In this document: in pieces, positions 33,601 through 44,443 of the stretch
Numbering within the stretch: the stretch's first letter is position 1
How the letters are laid out: every line of letters begins with the position of its first letter
Source: Plectrocnemia conspersa
Taxonomy: Eukaryota; Arthropoda; Insecta; Trichoptera; Polycentropodidae
NCBI GenBank assembly: GCA_009617715.1
Contig: VTFK01000072.1
Span: 124,001-188,000, forward strand
Direction of reading: 5' to 3'
Length of the DNA: 64,000 nucleotides
The notes under the pieces: model-generated
Seen by the model: only the letters and a program-made list of their open reading frames with translations
Told to the model about the DNA's origin: nothing
Database searches by the model: none
Made by a program: the position numbers and the translations under genes

Positions 33601-35322
33601 TATTTCTTATGATATTATCAAGATAATCACTGAAATAATTTAAATTTATATTGAAATTTATTATTTATCTTAACCCCAATATTTTATTATAACAATATTA
33701 GGACTTACATACTCTAAAGTTGGGAAACCCTGCTCTAAAGCATATTATTTACTTTTAAAAGCGTCATATTAGAGTTGATTCCAATAATCAAGGAACTTGC
33801 TATCATATTGAGAGTGGTACAGTATTTTTATTTAACTCAATTTCAGCTGTTTCAATTTCAACTATGACGCTTTCATCAATTATCATCAATTTTAACGAAC
33901 ATAGAACTAATGAATGAATGTAGACAGCAAACTGAGTTTGTCGCTTCACTGTTACTGTTAAAATATTTATATTATTATTGTAAAAATAATGTAGTTTATT
34001 GAAACAATTTTGACAGGCAAACTAACACAGTAGGTAATCAGATATTATAACATAATTGATAGTCAGATACTATGATGTAATTGATAATATTATGACACTG
34101 AAAGAACTAGATGACATTGTGACACTGAAGGAACTGCAGAAATCTCTCAATATGATATTTTAGAAAAACAATATTGGAGAAAATAAGGTGGTTCGCGAGA
34201 GATGCTATTAGAAGAAGAAGGAAGAAGACGTAAACTCTCCCATTATATATTTTAGGTTTAAGTAGTCGGCACTCGTTTCTGTAATGTTAATTTATGCCTG
34301 CTAATGAGTGCAAACATATTCAGCCAGTCGCCACAACAACTAATGTGTACACAAATCTGTACATTTCGCTGAACATAATAAAAAAATACATCTTGTCATA
34401 TTTATTTTCGTTTTTGAATATTCTAAGCATTTAATTTTTTACATATTGTTTCTATGAACTCAAATTATTTTAGCAACCAGCTTTATCGACTCTTTAACGT
34501 AAATACGAAATTTTGACAGATAAAATAATCATGACAAACCTAAATTTTTTAAGATTATATTGAACAATTCAATTCTTTAAATTGGCTAAAATCCAATTTT
34601 TGATTAAGACAGTTGTGATTATGCTTAAGACGAAACAAGAAAGAATTAAGAAAAATGTTTTCATATTCTTGTACGTTACGTCATGAAAATAACTGAAATA
34701 TTTAAATCAACCATTGACAAAACATGCCTAAGTTAAATAAACTAATTTTGCTAGACTCATGTTGAACATTATACATCTACATTTATATATTCAATTTTCA
34801 TACAAATTTCATTGTGGATTGTTAAAACGTTGTAATTTTGACCTACAATCATATTTAATTCATAATTAATCAAGATTGAAACAAAACAAATAATGATTAA
34901 TAAGAATCATATTTAAATGAGCGAACATAAACATATGACCCAAAGTTGATTACTATCTAACGAAATGTTCCATTAGCATTTTCAATATCCAATTACATCC
35001 ATACATTTGAACCGGACACTGATAAGATTATGCATACGAGTCATACGTACCAGAAAGAACGTCGTGTCACCTGATGCTGGTTTTGAACAATGGAAATGCG
35101 TCAGAATTAGCTTCTGAATTGATTTAATGGATCGTCGAAACGAGGGGGGTTGAGACGGGAACAAAGAATGTTCAAGAACCGAAACGGTGAGATGGATAAC
35201 CTGAAAATGGATCGCGTATGCGTTACCTGGAGCGCCGATTGGAAGAGGTCATCGCTTCCGTCGTCGCACTCGGTCTGGTCAATCGGAACGGACTCAAACA
35301 GCGGCTCAACCGGCGACGACAT
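27614..35322 (-). CDS. SNX2: Sorting nexin 1/2 (PX-BAR retromer/ESCPE-1 subunit), complete coding region
   Basis: Nine coding exons join in phase on the minus strand: 35322-35227, 31553-31404, 31341-31098, 31028-30852, 29977-29856, 28453-28130, 28067-27948, 27879-27727, 27664-27614, giving 478 residues (vertebrate SNX2 is about 520). The start ATG (35322) has A at -3. The PX domain covers about residues 85-205, with the phosphoinositide-binding VMRRFSDFLGLHDKL (R131/R132) and IIPPAPEK. ALSGAGVKR begins the amphipathic region, and a BAR domain fills about 240-478, ending LIKYWEAFIPEAKAIA. The protein tubulates endosomal membranes for cargo retrieval. The N-terminal tail is shorter than in vertebrates. 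Intron 1 is 3.7 kb and holds hAT debris; most others are 62-69 nt. A candidate cassette exon lies at 29632-29670. SNX1 versus SNX2 cannot be separated; insects usually have one. Confidence 0.92.
28454..29855 (-). other. Intron 5 of the sorting nexin gene
   Basis: 1.4 kb between exons 5 and 6. Apart from the candidate microexon at 29632-29670 nothing coding is seen. An AT-normal patch at about 28680-28830 may be an old repeat. Confidence 0.6.
29632..29670 (-). CDS. Candidate 39-nt cassette exon of the sorting nexin gene
   Basis: Inside the intron between exons 5 and 6 a 39-nt block sits between a T-rich tract ending AAAAG| and a perfect donor GGCAAG|GTAAGA. It starts and ends in phase 0, the same phase as the flanking exon junction (DETDS|WFEER), so inclusion would insert 13 residues (RLSFFQQEQKDGK) with no frame change. 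The insertion point lies just before the BAR domain. An AAG acceptor is less common than CAG/TAG, which lowers confidence. Confidence 0.5.
31554..35226 (-). other. Intron 1 of the sorting nexin gene
   Basis: 3.7 kb, AT-rich, with hAT-like debris at about 33150-33740 (listed separately). No other exon-like segment was recognised. Confidence 0.55.
33152..33740. mobile_element. hAT-like remnant in sorting nexin intron 1
   Basis: The left end CAGTGGTGTGCTAATAAAG (about 33152) and, on the opposite strand at the right, AGCAGGGTTTCCCAACTTTA (about 33710-33735) both resemble hAT termini (CAGNGGTTCCCAAC type), though they are not good repeats of each other. The left end also carries a GGTGTGCTA/TAGCACACC inverted pair. 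Between them is AT-rich sequence with a short open frame and no recognisable transposase. The two termini may belong to different elements. Confidence 0.35.
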
Positions 35323-36040
35323 CTTGACAGTCGTACACGACAACCACTGCGACAGTCAGTGTTGCCTATACGCAAAAATTTTAACGCCGTTATCATAATG
35401 ATTGCGTGATTTTTTTCAAAAATCTAATAATAATTTAAGAAGCATATACGATACAACTCGTATGCCTGTCTTAGTATTATGCTACAAATATTTAAGCAAA
35501 TCTAATTTAATGTAATTTTTATGTGAATTATCAATTTTATTCATCTTCAAGGACGTAGTTATAATCATTAGCTACAATAACTATCTACAAATCATAAAAA
35601 AATATTTTTATTTGGCAAAATACATTTATAATAATTAAGACCATAATTTAAAATGTAATTCATGATAAAATCTCATTAAATATTTATTTGCACCCCCTTT
35701 TCTTTCTGCATAGGCAAATATAATATAAGATTTCACGTTAGGCCTATGGAAGCTTAATGTTTGCTTTTCATAAAAATGGTATTTTGTTTTGTATATTGGT
35801 TGTTTTATCACGTATTGTGTATATTAATTAAAAATATGACTTTCTTTTATAAAGAGAATAAGATAACGCACCTCTTTATTTCTTTACTAGTGTTTCTAAT
35901 TATTTGAATATGTGTTAAGTTAACTTTTTCTTTTCGTGGAGAATTTCGCATTATTTATGTTTGCCTGCAACCTTGATTATCTTGAAAAAGTCTTTAATAA
36001 TTTATTAAGAACTAGTGAAAGTAAACATATAATTTAAAAT
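35323..36040. other. Promoter side of the sorting nexin gene and spacer
   Basis: The transcript leader presumably starts in the GC-richer stretch just above 35322. The rest is AT-rich with nothing recognised. Confidence 0.4.
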
Positions 36041-36199
36041 CTATGTATTTCCACAATGACCACCCAATGATTCAAAATAAACACCATCGAGTGGTAACGC
36101 AGCTCTACCACTATTGAATACCAACTTTTGAGTACGAGGCACTGCTAATTTGTCTCGCTCATCAACCATAACAATTTTGTTACCTATGTACCAAATAAA
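36041..36199 (-). CDS. Unrecognised 52-codon open frame, possible terminal exon or gene fragment
   Basis: Minus-strand frame from after a TGA (36200-36202) to a TAG (36041-36043). Its composition is unlike the surrounding DNA and looks like real protein: VDERDKLAVPRTQKLVFNSG, then RAALPLDGVYFESLGGHCGN. A T-rich stretch ending GGTACATAG just upstream could be a splice acceptor, making this a 3'-terminal exon. No upstream exon is visible before the Harbinger-like and SINE insertions at 36225-36865. It could be a truncated gene, a duplicated exon or transposon-derived. I do not know the family. Confidence 0.4.
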   Translation of the reverse strand, partial: FIWYIGNKIVMVDERDKLAVPRTQKLVFNSGRAALPLDGVYFESLGGHCGNT

Positions 36200-36224
36200 T
36201 CAAAACAGATTTTAAGTTGCATTT

Positions 36225-36640
36225 ACACTGCGTGCGACTATTTCGCATAGCGTAGACGTAGCCTCCACCCCAAAACTTGTGGAGCGAGTCAGTTTCACGG
36301 CGAGCCACCCTCTAGTAGGTTTTTAAGCGCGATCAAAGATACTCGCTGCCCCTGCTGCGCGTAGTGTGAATGTGTCAATACATTTTCATAATACGCTCAA
36401 GGAAATGAATCAGGAGTATTTATATATAATCCGCCTCGTCGAATCGTATACAAATCATTTATTTTTATGGGATCCCAACTCTGATGGGATCATACAGACT
36501 CCATCAGCGTTGACTTCGCTTCGTTTTTGTTTTTTGTTCAAATACAGCATTCTCGACAAACTGACGGTTCACCTTCCTTCGCGCCTGTTTCGCTCAGTGG
36601 GAATCGGAAAGGCGAGTGGCGCGTAATGTAATGTAATTTA
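36225..36640 (+). mobile_element. PIF/Harbinger-like remnant with a MADF-type segment
   Basis: Ends are loosely inverted: TTACACTGCGTGCGACT at the left against TTACATTACGCGCCACT on the opposite strand at the right. Between them, from an ATG near 36405, lies IIRLVESYTNHLFLWDPNSD, matching the start of MADF DNA-binding domains (hydrophobic-ΦxLVxxxPxLWDPxxxxY). MADF proteins accompany Harbinger transposases. The frame continues to 36626 but the rest is not recognisable, so the element is internally deleted. Confidence 0.45.
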
Positions 36641-36658
36641 TGTAATGTAATTTACATT
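36624..36658. repeat. Short tandem repeat (TAATG/TAATTTATG units)
   Basis: Repeated GTAATGTAATTTATGTAATG pattern immediately right of the Harbinger-like remnant. It may be the duplicated target region or slippage. Confidence 0.5.
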
Positions 36659-36714
36659 TTTTATAAAAATATTAACTAGATAAAAAAAATGGTTGACACA
36701 AAGGTCGTTTAATT

Positions 36715-36865
36715 AAATAGCCCTCAAAAACCGCAAGCGCTACAGTTCATAAAGTCTATTCCGGTAACCCAGAAGTCATGGGTTCGAGTACCCAACAGAG
36801 TCAAATTTTTATTTATAAAAATGCCGTATTATTAAAAACCAGCCCAAGCTACAAAGTGACATCGA
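36715..36865 (+). repeat. tRNA-derived SINE, copy 2
   Basis: A tRNA-like 3' half (CCAGAAGTCATGGGTTCGAG, B box GGTTCGAGTACC near 36781) is followed by the same body as the copy at 18420-18550: TTTTTATTTATAAAAA then TATTATTAAAA and an AGCCC-like end. The A-box half is degenerate. Orientation is opposite to copy 1. Confidence 0.65.
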
Positions 36866-38007
36866 TTGATTATGAATTATGTTTGTCCTCATTTAAGAAG
36901 GATTGTCATCTTTTGTTCTACTTTTCTCCTTCTTTGAAATGGCCGTTTTTGCGCTCCCATAGCAAATTATTCTCATTCGTCCTTTTCAAAATAATTCGGA
37001 GATGGCTTTCAAACAAAAATTTTAAATTTCCAAAATGACCTTTTATACCTTCCGTGAAAATTTGTCCTTTTATGTCCTTCTTGAATAAAAGTTTCTAAGA
37101 TGTTTTTTTTATTTTTAGTATCCTTTGATTTTTGGATTCAGATCTTTGTGACATATGAACCTTCTTCTCACGCATTCGGTTCGAAGTACCAATATGTTGT
37201 GTATCTAGATACGTGAAATGGTTACTTCTAAGGTCTGATTGTAAGTTTTAATGAGTTCGGCGTGTATCGACCGATTTGTAACAACATTCGGTGCCGACTG
37301 GTTTAGCAAACATTGACATTTCCGAACGCGAAATGGAAATCAATACCAGTGCTCGTAGGTATTCATTATGTCTGATTGATCTACGTAGTTGATACTTATT
37401 TACCCCGTTGAGCTTATGGCTGCCAGGTTAAAATATAATATTTGTATTTAATAAATTTAATTTAAAATATTAAAATGCAGATATTTATTCACAAATTACG
37501 TATGGTGTTTGTTATAAATATACATTTATTTTTACCTCTTTTAAATTTAGTGATATTTTGACTTTAAATTTTTTTAGTGATTATTACAATTATAATTATT
37601 AGAAATAAAAAAGTAATTAATTTTAATATACATTTTAAAATAAATATTTTACCAATGACGTGTATAGTTTTTTTATTATTATTCGGTTATGGCCGGTTAT
37701 GCGTTGACAGTTCCAGTTAAAGCAATAAAGTAAATAGTAATCAATTTCTATCAACAAACAACAATTTTCACCGTAAAATTCAATGCGTAAATTACTAAAT
37801 TCAATATTACAACATCGAGCATACTGAGACTGTGCAATTTGCTTTTCTAATTACAAACTGTACACGTCATATTTGTGCAACATATACATGTCACTACTGA
37901 TAATGCTTTTATAAACTCTGATGTATATTATTCAATATCTGTGTACTTTAATATGTCGTTAAAACGTTAACGAATACCTTGCCTTTTATTATTAAATATT
38001 TTTCAAG
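36866..38007. other. Spacer and likely promoter/5' untranslated region of PRRC1
   Basis: AT-rich with complex patches at about 37130-37410. The PRRC1 start exon opens with an acceptor-like TTTTTCAAG (38007), so an untranslated exon should lie in this stretch, but I could not place it. Confidence 0.35.
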
Positions 38008-38012
38008 GAAAA

Positions 38013-39524
38013 ATGAGTAATCAAAATATACCCAAGCCGCCAAGTGCTGGCAATCCTGGAAGTCTTTTATTCCGGGTACCGCCACCATCAGAACTTCCGA
38101 ATTTCGTCACTAATCTCAATCCACAATCATCGGAAAATCTCATAAAGGTTTAGTATTTTTTGTTATATTGATCAATCATCATGATGTGTATCTAAAAATA
38201 TTAAATCTTTAGAAAGAATCTTCAAATCCTGATCTGCAGCAACAGTCTGAAAATGCTGCAGTTTTGGTACGGCCTCAAACTTTACATTCAAGCGAATCAA
38301 GCGATTTCCTATCAACTTCATTCAGGTATATTATAGGAATATGTGCATACAATAATGATATTAATTAACTTTTGTTTATATAGTCCAGCTATTCCGGCTA
38401 TTAAAGGAGCTCCGACTGAAGCGACTCAACCGTTTAGCAGTGGAAATACATCGTCTGATTTGACCACTCCTAGTTCAATAGATAGCGCTAATCCGTCTTT
38501 ACAATCTGCACATGAAGCTGAAGAATATTTAGGAGATCCGATGCCAGGGAGTGGCTTGTTTACTTGGGTCAGAGGAGCGGTTACTACTGGCGGATTGTTA
38601 TACAGAGTAGCTGAGAAAGCCAAGAATTCCGTAGATTCCATGATTACCACACTCGATCCACAGATGAAAGAATATATATGTAAGACGATCCTTATGTTTT
38701 GAATAACTGCGTTACGATGGTCTTATTCATTTTTTTCTATATAGATTCTGGCGGAGACATTGAAATCATCGTCGCATCAGATAAAGAAGACAAAGTGAGC
38801 GCCATCCGGGAAGCGTTCCAAAACACATTTGGAAAAGCGACTATTGTGTGAGTGTCCCACTTAACTTTCACCCTCATTACCATGTGTTTTAAAAGCAAAT
38901 TCTATGGCAGGGGTCTTCCTTCACAATCAATGAAAATAGCTGCTCAACCGGTCGGCTTCGCTTCCGCCTTATCAGCCGCTAAAGAGAGAATAGCTTTATT
39001 GAGAGCGTCAAACAGTAAGATCGGTAACAATGTACCCATTGTCGCCATTGAGAATTTCGTGCTGGAGGTCACAAGCGAAAGGTTAAAAAAATTTACCATT
39101 CATACGCATCCCATGAATGAAATTGTTATGTAAATTTGTATTTTTAGATGGTTCGATTTGGGTGTTCTGATTTTGACCGATCCTATGAAAGGTATATCTT
39201 TAGAAACATACACTCAGATGACTCCAGTTCCGGCTGCCGTAATCGCTGCCGCCAAAGGTGACACTTCTGATAATTACGAGCACAAAGAAACTGGCTTTAG
39301 CACAACAATTGGGTCGTACATGGCGGCTAACCTACAAGTAAATATAATTGACGAAGATAAATATTTGAACTCTACTTTAAACTAAATTATTATAATATTA
39401 GGTACATCACAAACACTGGCATGATGCCACTACTGGTGTATCGAGAAGAGATTTAATATATTTAGCTGCCAAATCTTTATCTGGACTGTATAAAAGAGCA
39501 CTTTCTACAACATCTTCAAATTGA
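38013..39524 (+). CDS. PRRC1: PRRC1 homologue (proline-rich coiled-coil 1), complete coding region
   Basis: Seven exons join in phase: 38013-38147, 38213-38325, 38384-38679, 38745-38847, 38911-39081, 39148-39337, 39402-39524, giving 376 residues plus TGA; the six introns are 58-66 nt. The start has A at -3 and sits 5 nt after a likely acceptor. Residues 1-150 are a Ser/Pro-rich disordered tail (KPPSAGNPGSLLFRVPPPSE), shorter than the vertebrate one (about 445 residues in total). Residues 182-376 form the conserved domain related to non-canonical purine NTP phosphatases: IAAQPVGFASALSAAKERI, VAIENFVLEV, WFDLGVLILTDP, ETYTQMTPVP, and a C-terminal GVSRRDLIYLAAKSLSGLYK. PRRC1 is a Golgi/early-secretory protein linked to COPII and PKA. 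Enzyme activity is not established. Confidence 0.92.
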
Positions 39525-42490
39525 AATTCCCTAATATATGCCAATCTATAAAAACATAATCATTGTTTAACAAGATATTGGTTAAAATTTATAGATAAGA
39601 AGATTATTTTTATAATTGCATTTAGAACCTTTTTTTGTTTTAATCAAGTAAAGACATAGTTTTTAAGTTTTTTATAGGTTCAAACATTTAAATAGATTAA
39701 CAATACATACATATAAATATTTAAATATTAAACAGTTGGAATTTATTGTGTTCTATCGTTATATCTTTATGTAAAAGTAGTCTGAATTTTAAACATTACT
39801 AACTTAAATAATACATACATATATAAATTAATAATTGTTTATTTCTTACAAATGTTAAACCTGAATGTATATTTTTTATTAATAATAAATAGTGTTTTAT
39901 ATACAACAGATTTTATTTTACACATGTATGATTATTACAATAAATATATGCAAATAATAATATTACGTGAGAAATTAAAATTACTGGCAAGGTCATTTTA
40001 AGTTAATTAATATTTATTGATAAGCAATAATAATTTCCATTGGACTTGTTACTATCTCAGCAGTAGACAAAACAATGACCGCATAATAATAATAATAACA
40101 TTCCTTTTACATGTGTAATTAATTATTTTATTTTACAATACATAAATTAATACCAGAATTTTATTTTTTACATTTACTTTTCTAAATTCTTAACATTTAC
40201 TGTAAGAAATGGGATCTTAATGTATATTAATTTAGATATTAAAACATCTCTGCACTTAGCAATGCTGACGTTTAACACAAACAACATAATTAATTAGTAT
40301 CATATATCATTCAGTCATTTATTAATCATTGTTGTTCAAAATTAAATAAATCGATATGATCGTCAATTTCATTTTATTTATAATAGTCAACATACATGCT
40401 ATTTAATCATGTGTCAAATCTATTTTAAAAGGTCATATCTCTTTTTAATCCATATATTTGATCATAAAACATATTATGACGACCATTAAAAAATATAATT
40501 TTTTAATCGAAATATCTTTTTGTCAGTATCATTTTTTTCTCTTTTTAAAAAAGTATATGTTGAATATCAATTTATGACGTATGTTGCATAATCATATTTA
40601 CCGAAGGAGAAACTAAGCATGGGTTCCACAACATCGAGAGAAATTTCGCCTTCGGATTAGAGAATCACGGCCAAGAAGGAGAAGAGAAAGGTGTCACAAA
40701 CGATTGAAGTAATGTTATCTCACAAGAAGAATGTCCGACATTCCCGCGGCAAATTGTAGCACGCGTTCATTGAGGTCCCCGCGTGACGACATCCTCATCC
40801 CCGAAGGTGAAAGTGACGCTGGAGAAAACATCTATATAATCATATTGTAATTCAGTCAAGCATTGCGTCTCGCTCGTTCTTTGATAATATCTTGAATTGC
40901 TATCTTTTTCAAGCGCACGTGGCACACATACTGTCAAAATTGAAAATCGAATTGTTAGAACGGTAAGAGCAAAAAGCGGATCTTGATTGAGATTTATTAT
41001 TTTTATATAATCAAGTTGTTTTTAAATCATATTCAAAATGTTACTTAAACAGGTTTTTAGCATAGCATGATAATAAAATTACTAATGACCATAAAAACTT
41101 TTAAAACAGTAAATAGAAAAAAAAACACATCTTATATTTTTTTCATTGTAATATGAAAGATATAAAGTTGTTTATCTATTACTTTATTTGTTTTGTGTAT
41201 ATTTTTTACTTTTGCATTTAAATGGAAATGGAGTTCGGATGAAATCGGTAAATTATATTGTGTCGAATGAGTTGAGCGTAAATGTATCTTCGGTCTAAAG
41301 GTTACAAAGCGTCTACAGAGCTATAGTGATAAATAAAAAAAGCAATTTTATTACTGTTAATTAAAGTACAATAAAATACAGAGTTATGGCGATTATTTTC
41401 CCCTTCGAGATACGTTTTCCTTACGCAATGCGAGTAAATAGACCGTGCAACTAGAATGTAAAGCATCTTTAATTTTCGCAGAAACCACTCTTTTAATTAA
41501 TATGACTTATAAGTTATATGGAAAAATATGTTTCATCCATCCAGTTTACCCAACCTCCGAAGTAGTAGTTTTAATTAATAATTGCCTAGTAATATATTTG
41601 GCTACATTACAAAAAACTTTAGTTTTTTAATTTAAAAATATCACAATTAATGTAGATATAATAAATATAATAGACAGTTATATTTTCTATATAACTGATT
41701 TTTGAAAACGAGAAATCTGATATACACATTAATCATAATTTAATTATAAGGATACTTTCCGTGCTAAAAATAAAAAAACTGCTTTACGCGGCCATGCAAA
41801 TTTTGTGAAAAAAAACGTTCAAATACAAGTACGCAAATCATGGATATTATTCTCTTAAACTGCTATGTCATTGATAAAAAATACTGAGATTCAATTGGCA
41901 ACGATGCGCGAAAAAGTAGGTTAGTTTTATAATAAACTTTACAGATTCATTAAATTATTTTCAATATATGTTTAGACAAGCTGTGCTAATATAAAAAAGT
42001 TTCTTAATTTTATTTAAAAAATATAAATGAGAAGGTTCATTATAATTGTAAGATTTTATTAATTATTGTTTTACAGTGATTAAATAGGCATGCAAAACTC
42101 ACACGATGTCTTTTGGTGAAATAAATAGTGAAATTGTATGGATTTTTAATAAATTCGTTCCCAAAATATTACCAAAGTTAACCTATACATTCAATATAAC
42201 TGACCAAAACTTTAACATTATGCGTCGTAACCGGTGATGATAAATTCCAATTTAATTTGACGTCATTGAAGGTTGCCGATACACACCGATCTTTTGAACT
42301 GCTATTTAATTGTATTTTCTGGTATGAAAATGTTCTTTAATAGTTGGTACATGTTGCCCGCTTTTTCAAGATTTGTGTAAAAAGGTATTATATATACATA
42401 TGTAAATGTTAAAATGGGTTTGTAAAAATAAAAAGGTTATATTTTTTATATTAAGCGCGCTCTTTTTATAAATATCGGTCCAATGGTCCT
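39525..42490. other. Gene-free spacer after PRRC1
   Basis: AT-rich with no coding signal. A GC-richer block at about 40600-40835 shows protein-like patches in broken frames (for example SRGDLNERVLQFAAGMSD on the minus strand) and may be old transposon debris that I cannot classify. Confidence 0.35.
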
Positions 42491-42502
42491 GATGGCGGCA
42501 TG

Positions 42503-42561
42503 CTTACACCTTAATAAACACATTTTATAGAATATATAAAATGTGTTTATTAAGGTGTAAG
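42503..42561. repeat. Perfect 27-bp inverted repeat with 5-nt loop
   Basis: Left arm 42503-42529 and right arm 42535-42561 are exact reverse complements, separated by GAATA. The arms begin CTTACACCTTAATAAACACA. No TA or other duplication is evident at the outer edges. Such perfection suggests a very recent inversion-duplication, a foldback element, a hairpin RNA precursor or an assembly artefact. Confidence 0.85.
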
Positions 42562-42726
42562 TCCAGGTATTTAACGCTACAATTATATCCTACATCACTT
42601 TTAGTTCACTTTGAAAAAGCAGTAACAAATCTCATTAATGTTTTATTTTTATTAATTTAAATTTCAAAGTTATTAAGCTTTTGTAAATTAATATAAAATA
42701 AAGATTTTTCGTCCTCGGTAATGGAC

Positions 42727-43014
42727 TTAATACTGTTTCAGAACATCGGGAAATAAGTTTACTAGATACCCCAATAAAAATATGTTTATGCGCGATTCTC
42801 TTTCAGAAAATCGGCTTGAAAACTCTGATCCATATGCATTCAACAAACAAAAAGACGGAATAAATAAAATACTGACTTTAAAAATCAATAGTTCAAAAAT
42901 ATAATGTGAAATTGGCTGAGATGTTTTATTTTGTAAAGACAATAGTTTTCTTAGTTGTTCATTAATCGACTTGTAAAATAAGGGATGTTTTATATACTCA
43001 TCAGAAGATGGCAT
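42727..43014 (-). other. Unsupported 95-codon open frame
   Basis: From ATG at 43014, immediately downstream of an acceptor-like AAATTTCAG; begins MPSSDEYIKHPLFYKSINEQ. No family motif, no donor and AT-rich codon use. It may be chance or a gene remnant. Confidence 0.2.
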
Positions 43015-43257
43015 CCGTATTTGTTGAGAAACTGAAATTTACATAACAAATTGTCAAAATGGTATTAAAATCTTTCATTGGCATAGGTATCTTTCAAGAT
43101 CTACAAGACCATATGTTTGACCAAATTCCAATGGAAAACCATTTAATACAGTAACGTAATTATTATAATATTAAATAATCTATTTTAAAGGTCAGTAATT
43201 TTGGAAAGATAAATATTTTATGTTAAGTACTTACATGTAGTATATAAATCGTATCTA

Positions 43258-43476
43258 TACTGACAAAAGTCACTAACTATAGTTTTTATAAAATTGACAC
43301 ATACAAAAAAATATAATTTTTTTCAGACAATAGTCTTTATCTAGTATAATACATACTAGCAGCTTGCTTTTTAAAAATAACTTTTATGGATATTTAACAA
43401 TATTTTTATCAAAAGCCATTTTTAAATTGGTATACCTCAGTAATGAGTTTTTTGTAATTGGTGACTTTTGTCAGTA
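43258..43476. mobile_element. 219-bp MITE with TA ends (Tc1/mariner type)
   Basis: The ends are TA-CTGACAAAAGTCAC (43258-43273) and GTGACTTTTGTCAG-TA (43461-43476), exact reverse complements over 16 bp including the TA, with further similarity inward. A TA duplication and short terminal repeats without any ORF are the pattern of mariner-type MITEs. No autonomous partner with these ends is seen in the window. Confidence 0.75.
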
Positions 43477-44137
43477 CATGGACGGCATATTGTTAATTTA
43501 TTAAGATATTGTATTTAAAAAAGTTTGGCAGTTTTTTCTGTCAATACTAATCACACTTACGGATCTTAATATATAATAATATAGCGGAAATAAATAAATT
43601 TTGAATTGTATTTTATTCTTTTATTTAAATTAAATAAAACTAATTGACGTTTTCAAACGAAATACGATAGTGCATCGGAAACCAGCGCGTGTGAATACAT
43701 CTACTGCGAATTCAATATTACATATTATGTAAGTTACATTTGTTTATTTAAAAAAAATTATTACTTATTTAAAATATTTTCTCTTAAAAATATATGTATA
43801 TGTATTGTAAGGTCATGTTAGGTAATAGCTTAGGCTTTCGACGTCCAATTCGAATTAGCGCTAAAAACGGCTTTAATTTTTATTTGCGTATTTGTACGGA
43901 ACGACCGTTCTACTTTGTAGTTAATTCCTTGTTCTGTGGGCAATTGATTCTGAATTTGCTAGTGCTTTCTCCAACATTTGCGACTCCTCACTGCACTTTA
44001 TTCCATCTTTAACGTAATTTTTAAGATTAAGAATCACGGAGTATGTCAAAATGCGTCAAACACAAACTACGCGTCCAATATGGCTGACCAATTTTTTAAT
44101 CACATTAAATTAAAAAAGTAATAGTTTTTGTGCGTAA
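43477..44137. other. Spacer upstream of HMG-CoA synthase
   Basis: AT-rich. A 72-codon open frame at 43794-44012 has no recognisable motif. Confidence 0.35.
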
Positions 44138-44443
44138 AAATAGTTCCGCAGCGTCGCTTACGATGTTCTCATTCTGAGCGCGTCGAAACCAAAAAGGGGA
44201 GATGGGTGGGAGTCGTGACGCGCGCCGATTTCTACCGGTGGCTGTCATTGAACTTGCGCCCCTCCACGTGACCTGCATGTGGGTCGAGCTGTCTTACCAG
44301 CGCGGAGTTCCTCCAGTCGTTTCACCGACATCGCGCCTTTCGGTCTTTCGGTCTTTCGGTCTCGCCGCGCCGACCTTCTCCAACCTCATTACATCACATT
44401 TAATGACTTTTTCATCGAAGCCCTAACGAAACATTCGAGTATC
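44138..44443 (+). promoter_or_regulatory. CpG-rich promoter/leader of HMG-CoA synthase
   Basis: GC and CpG content rise sharply. A canonical E-box CACGTG lies at 44265-44270 and three tandem TTTCGGTC units at 44338-44361. An upstream ATG at 44202 opens a 74-codon frame that stops at 44426, 17 nt before the synthase ATG. If transcription starts upstream of 44202 this would be a translated uORF. No clear TATA box or sterol element was recognised. Confidence 0.45.

Noticed and set aside
44279..44443. N-terminal extension of HMG-CoA synthase by 55 residues
   Set aside because: The frame is open but contains no ATG. The family start aligns with the ATG at 44444, and the extension is rich in Ser/Arg from CpG-rich leader sequence.
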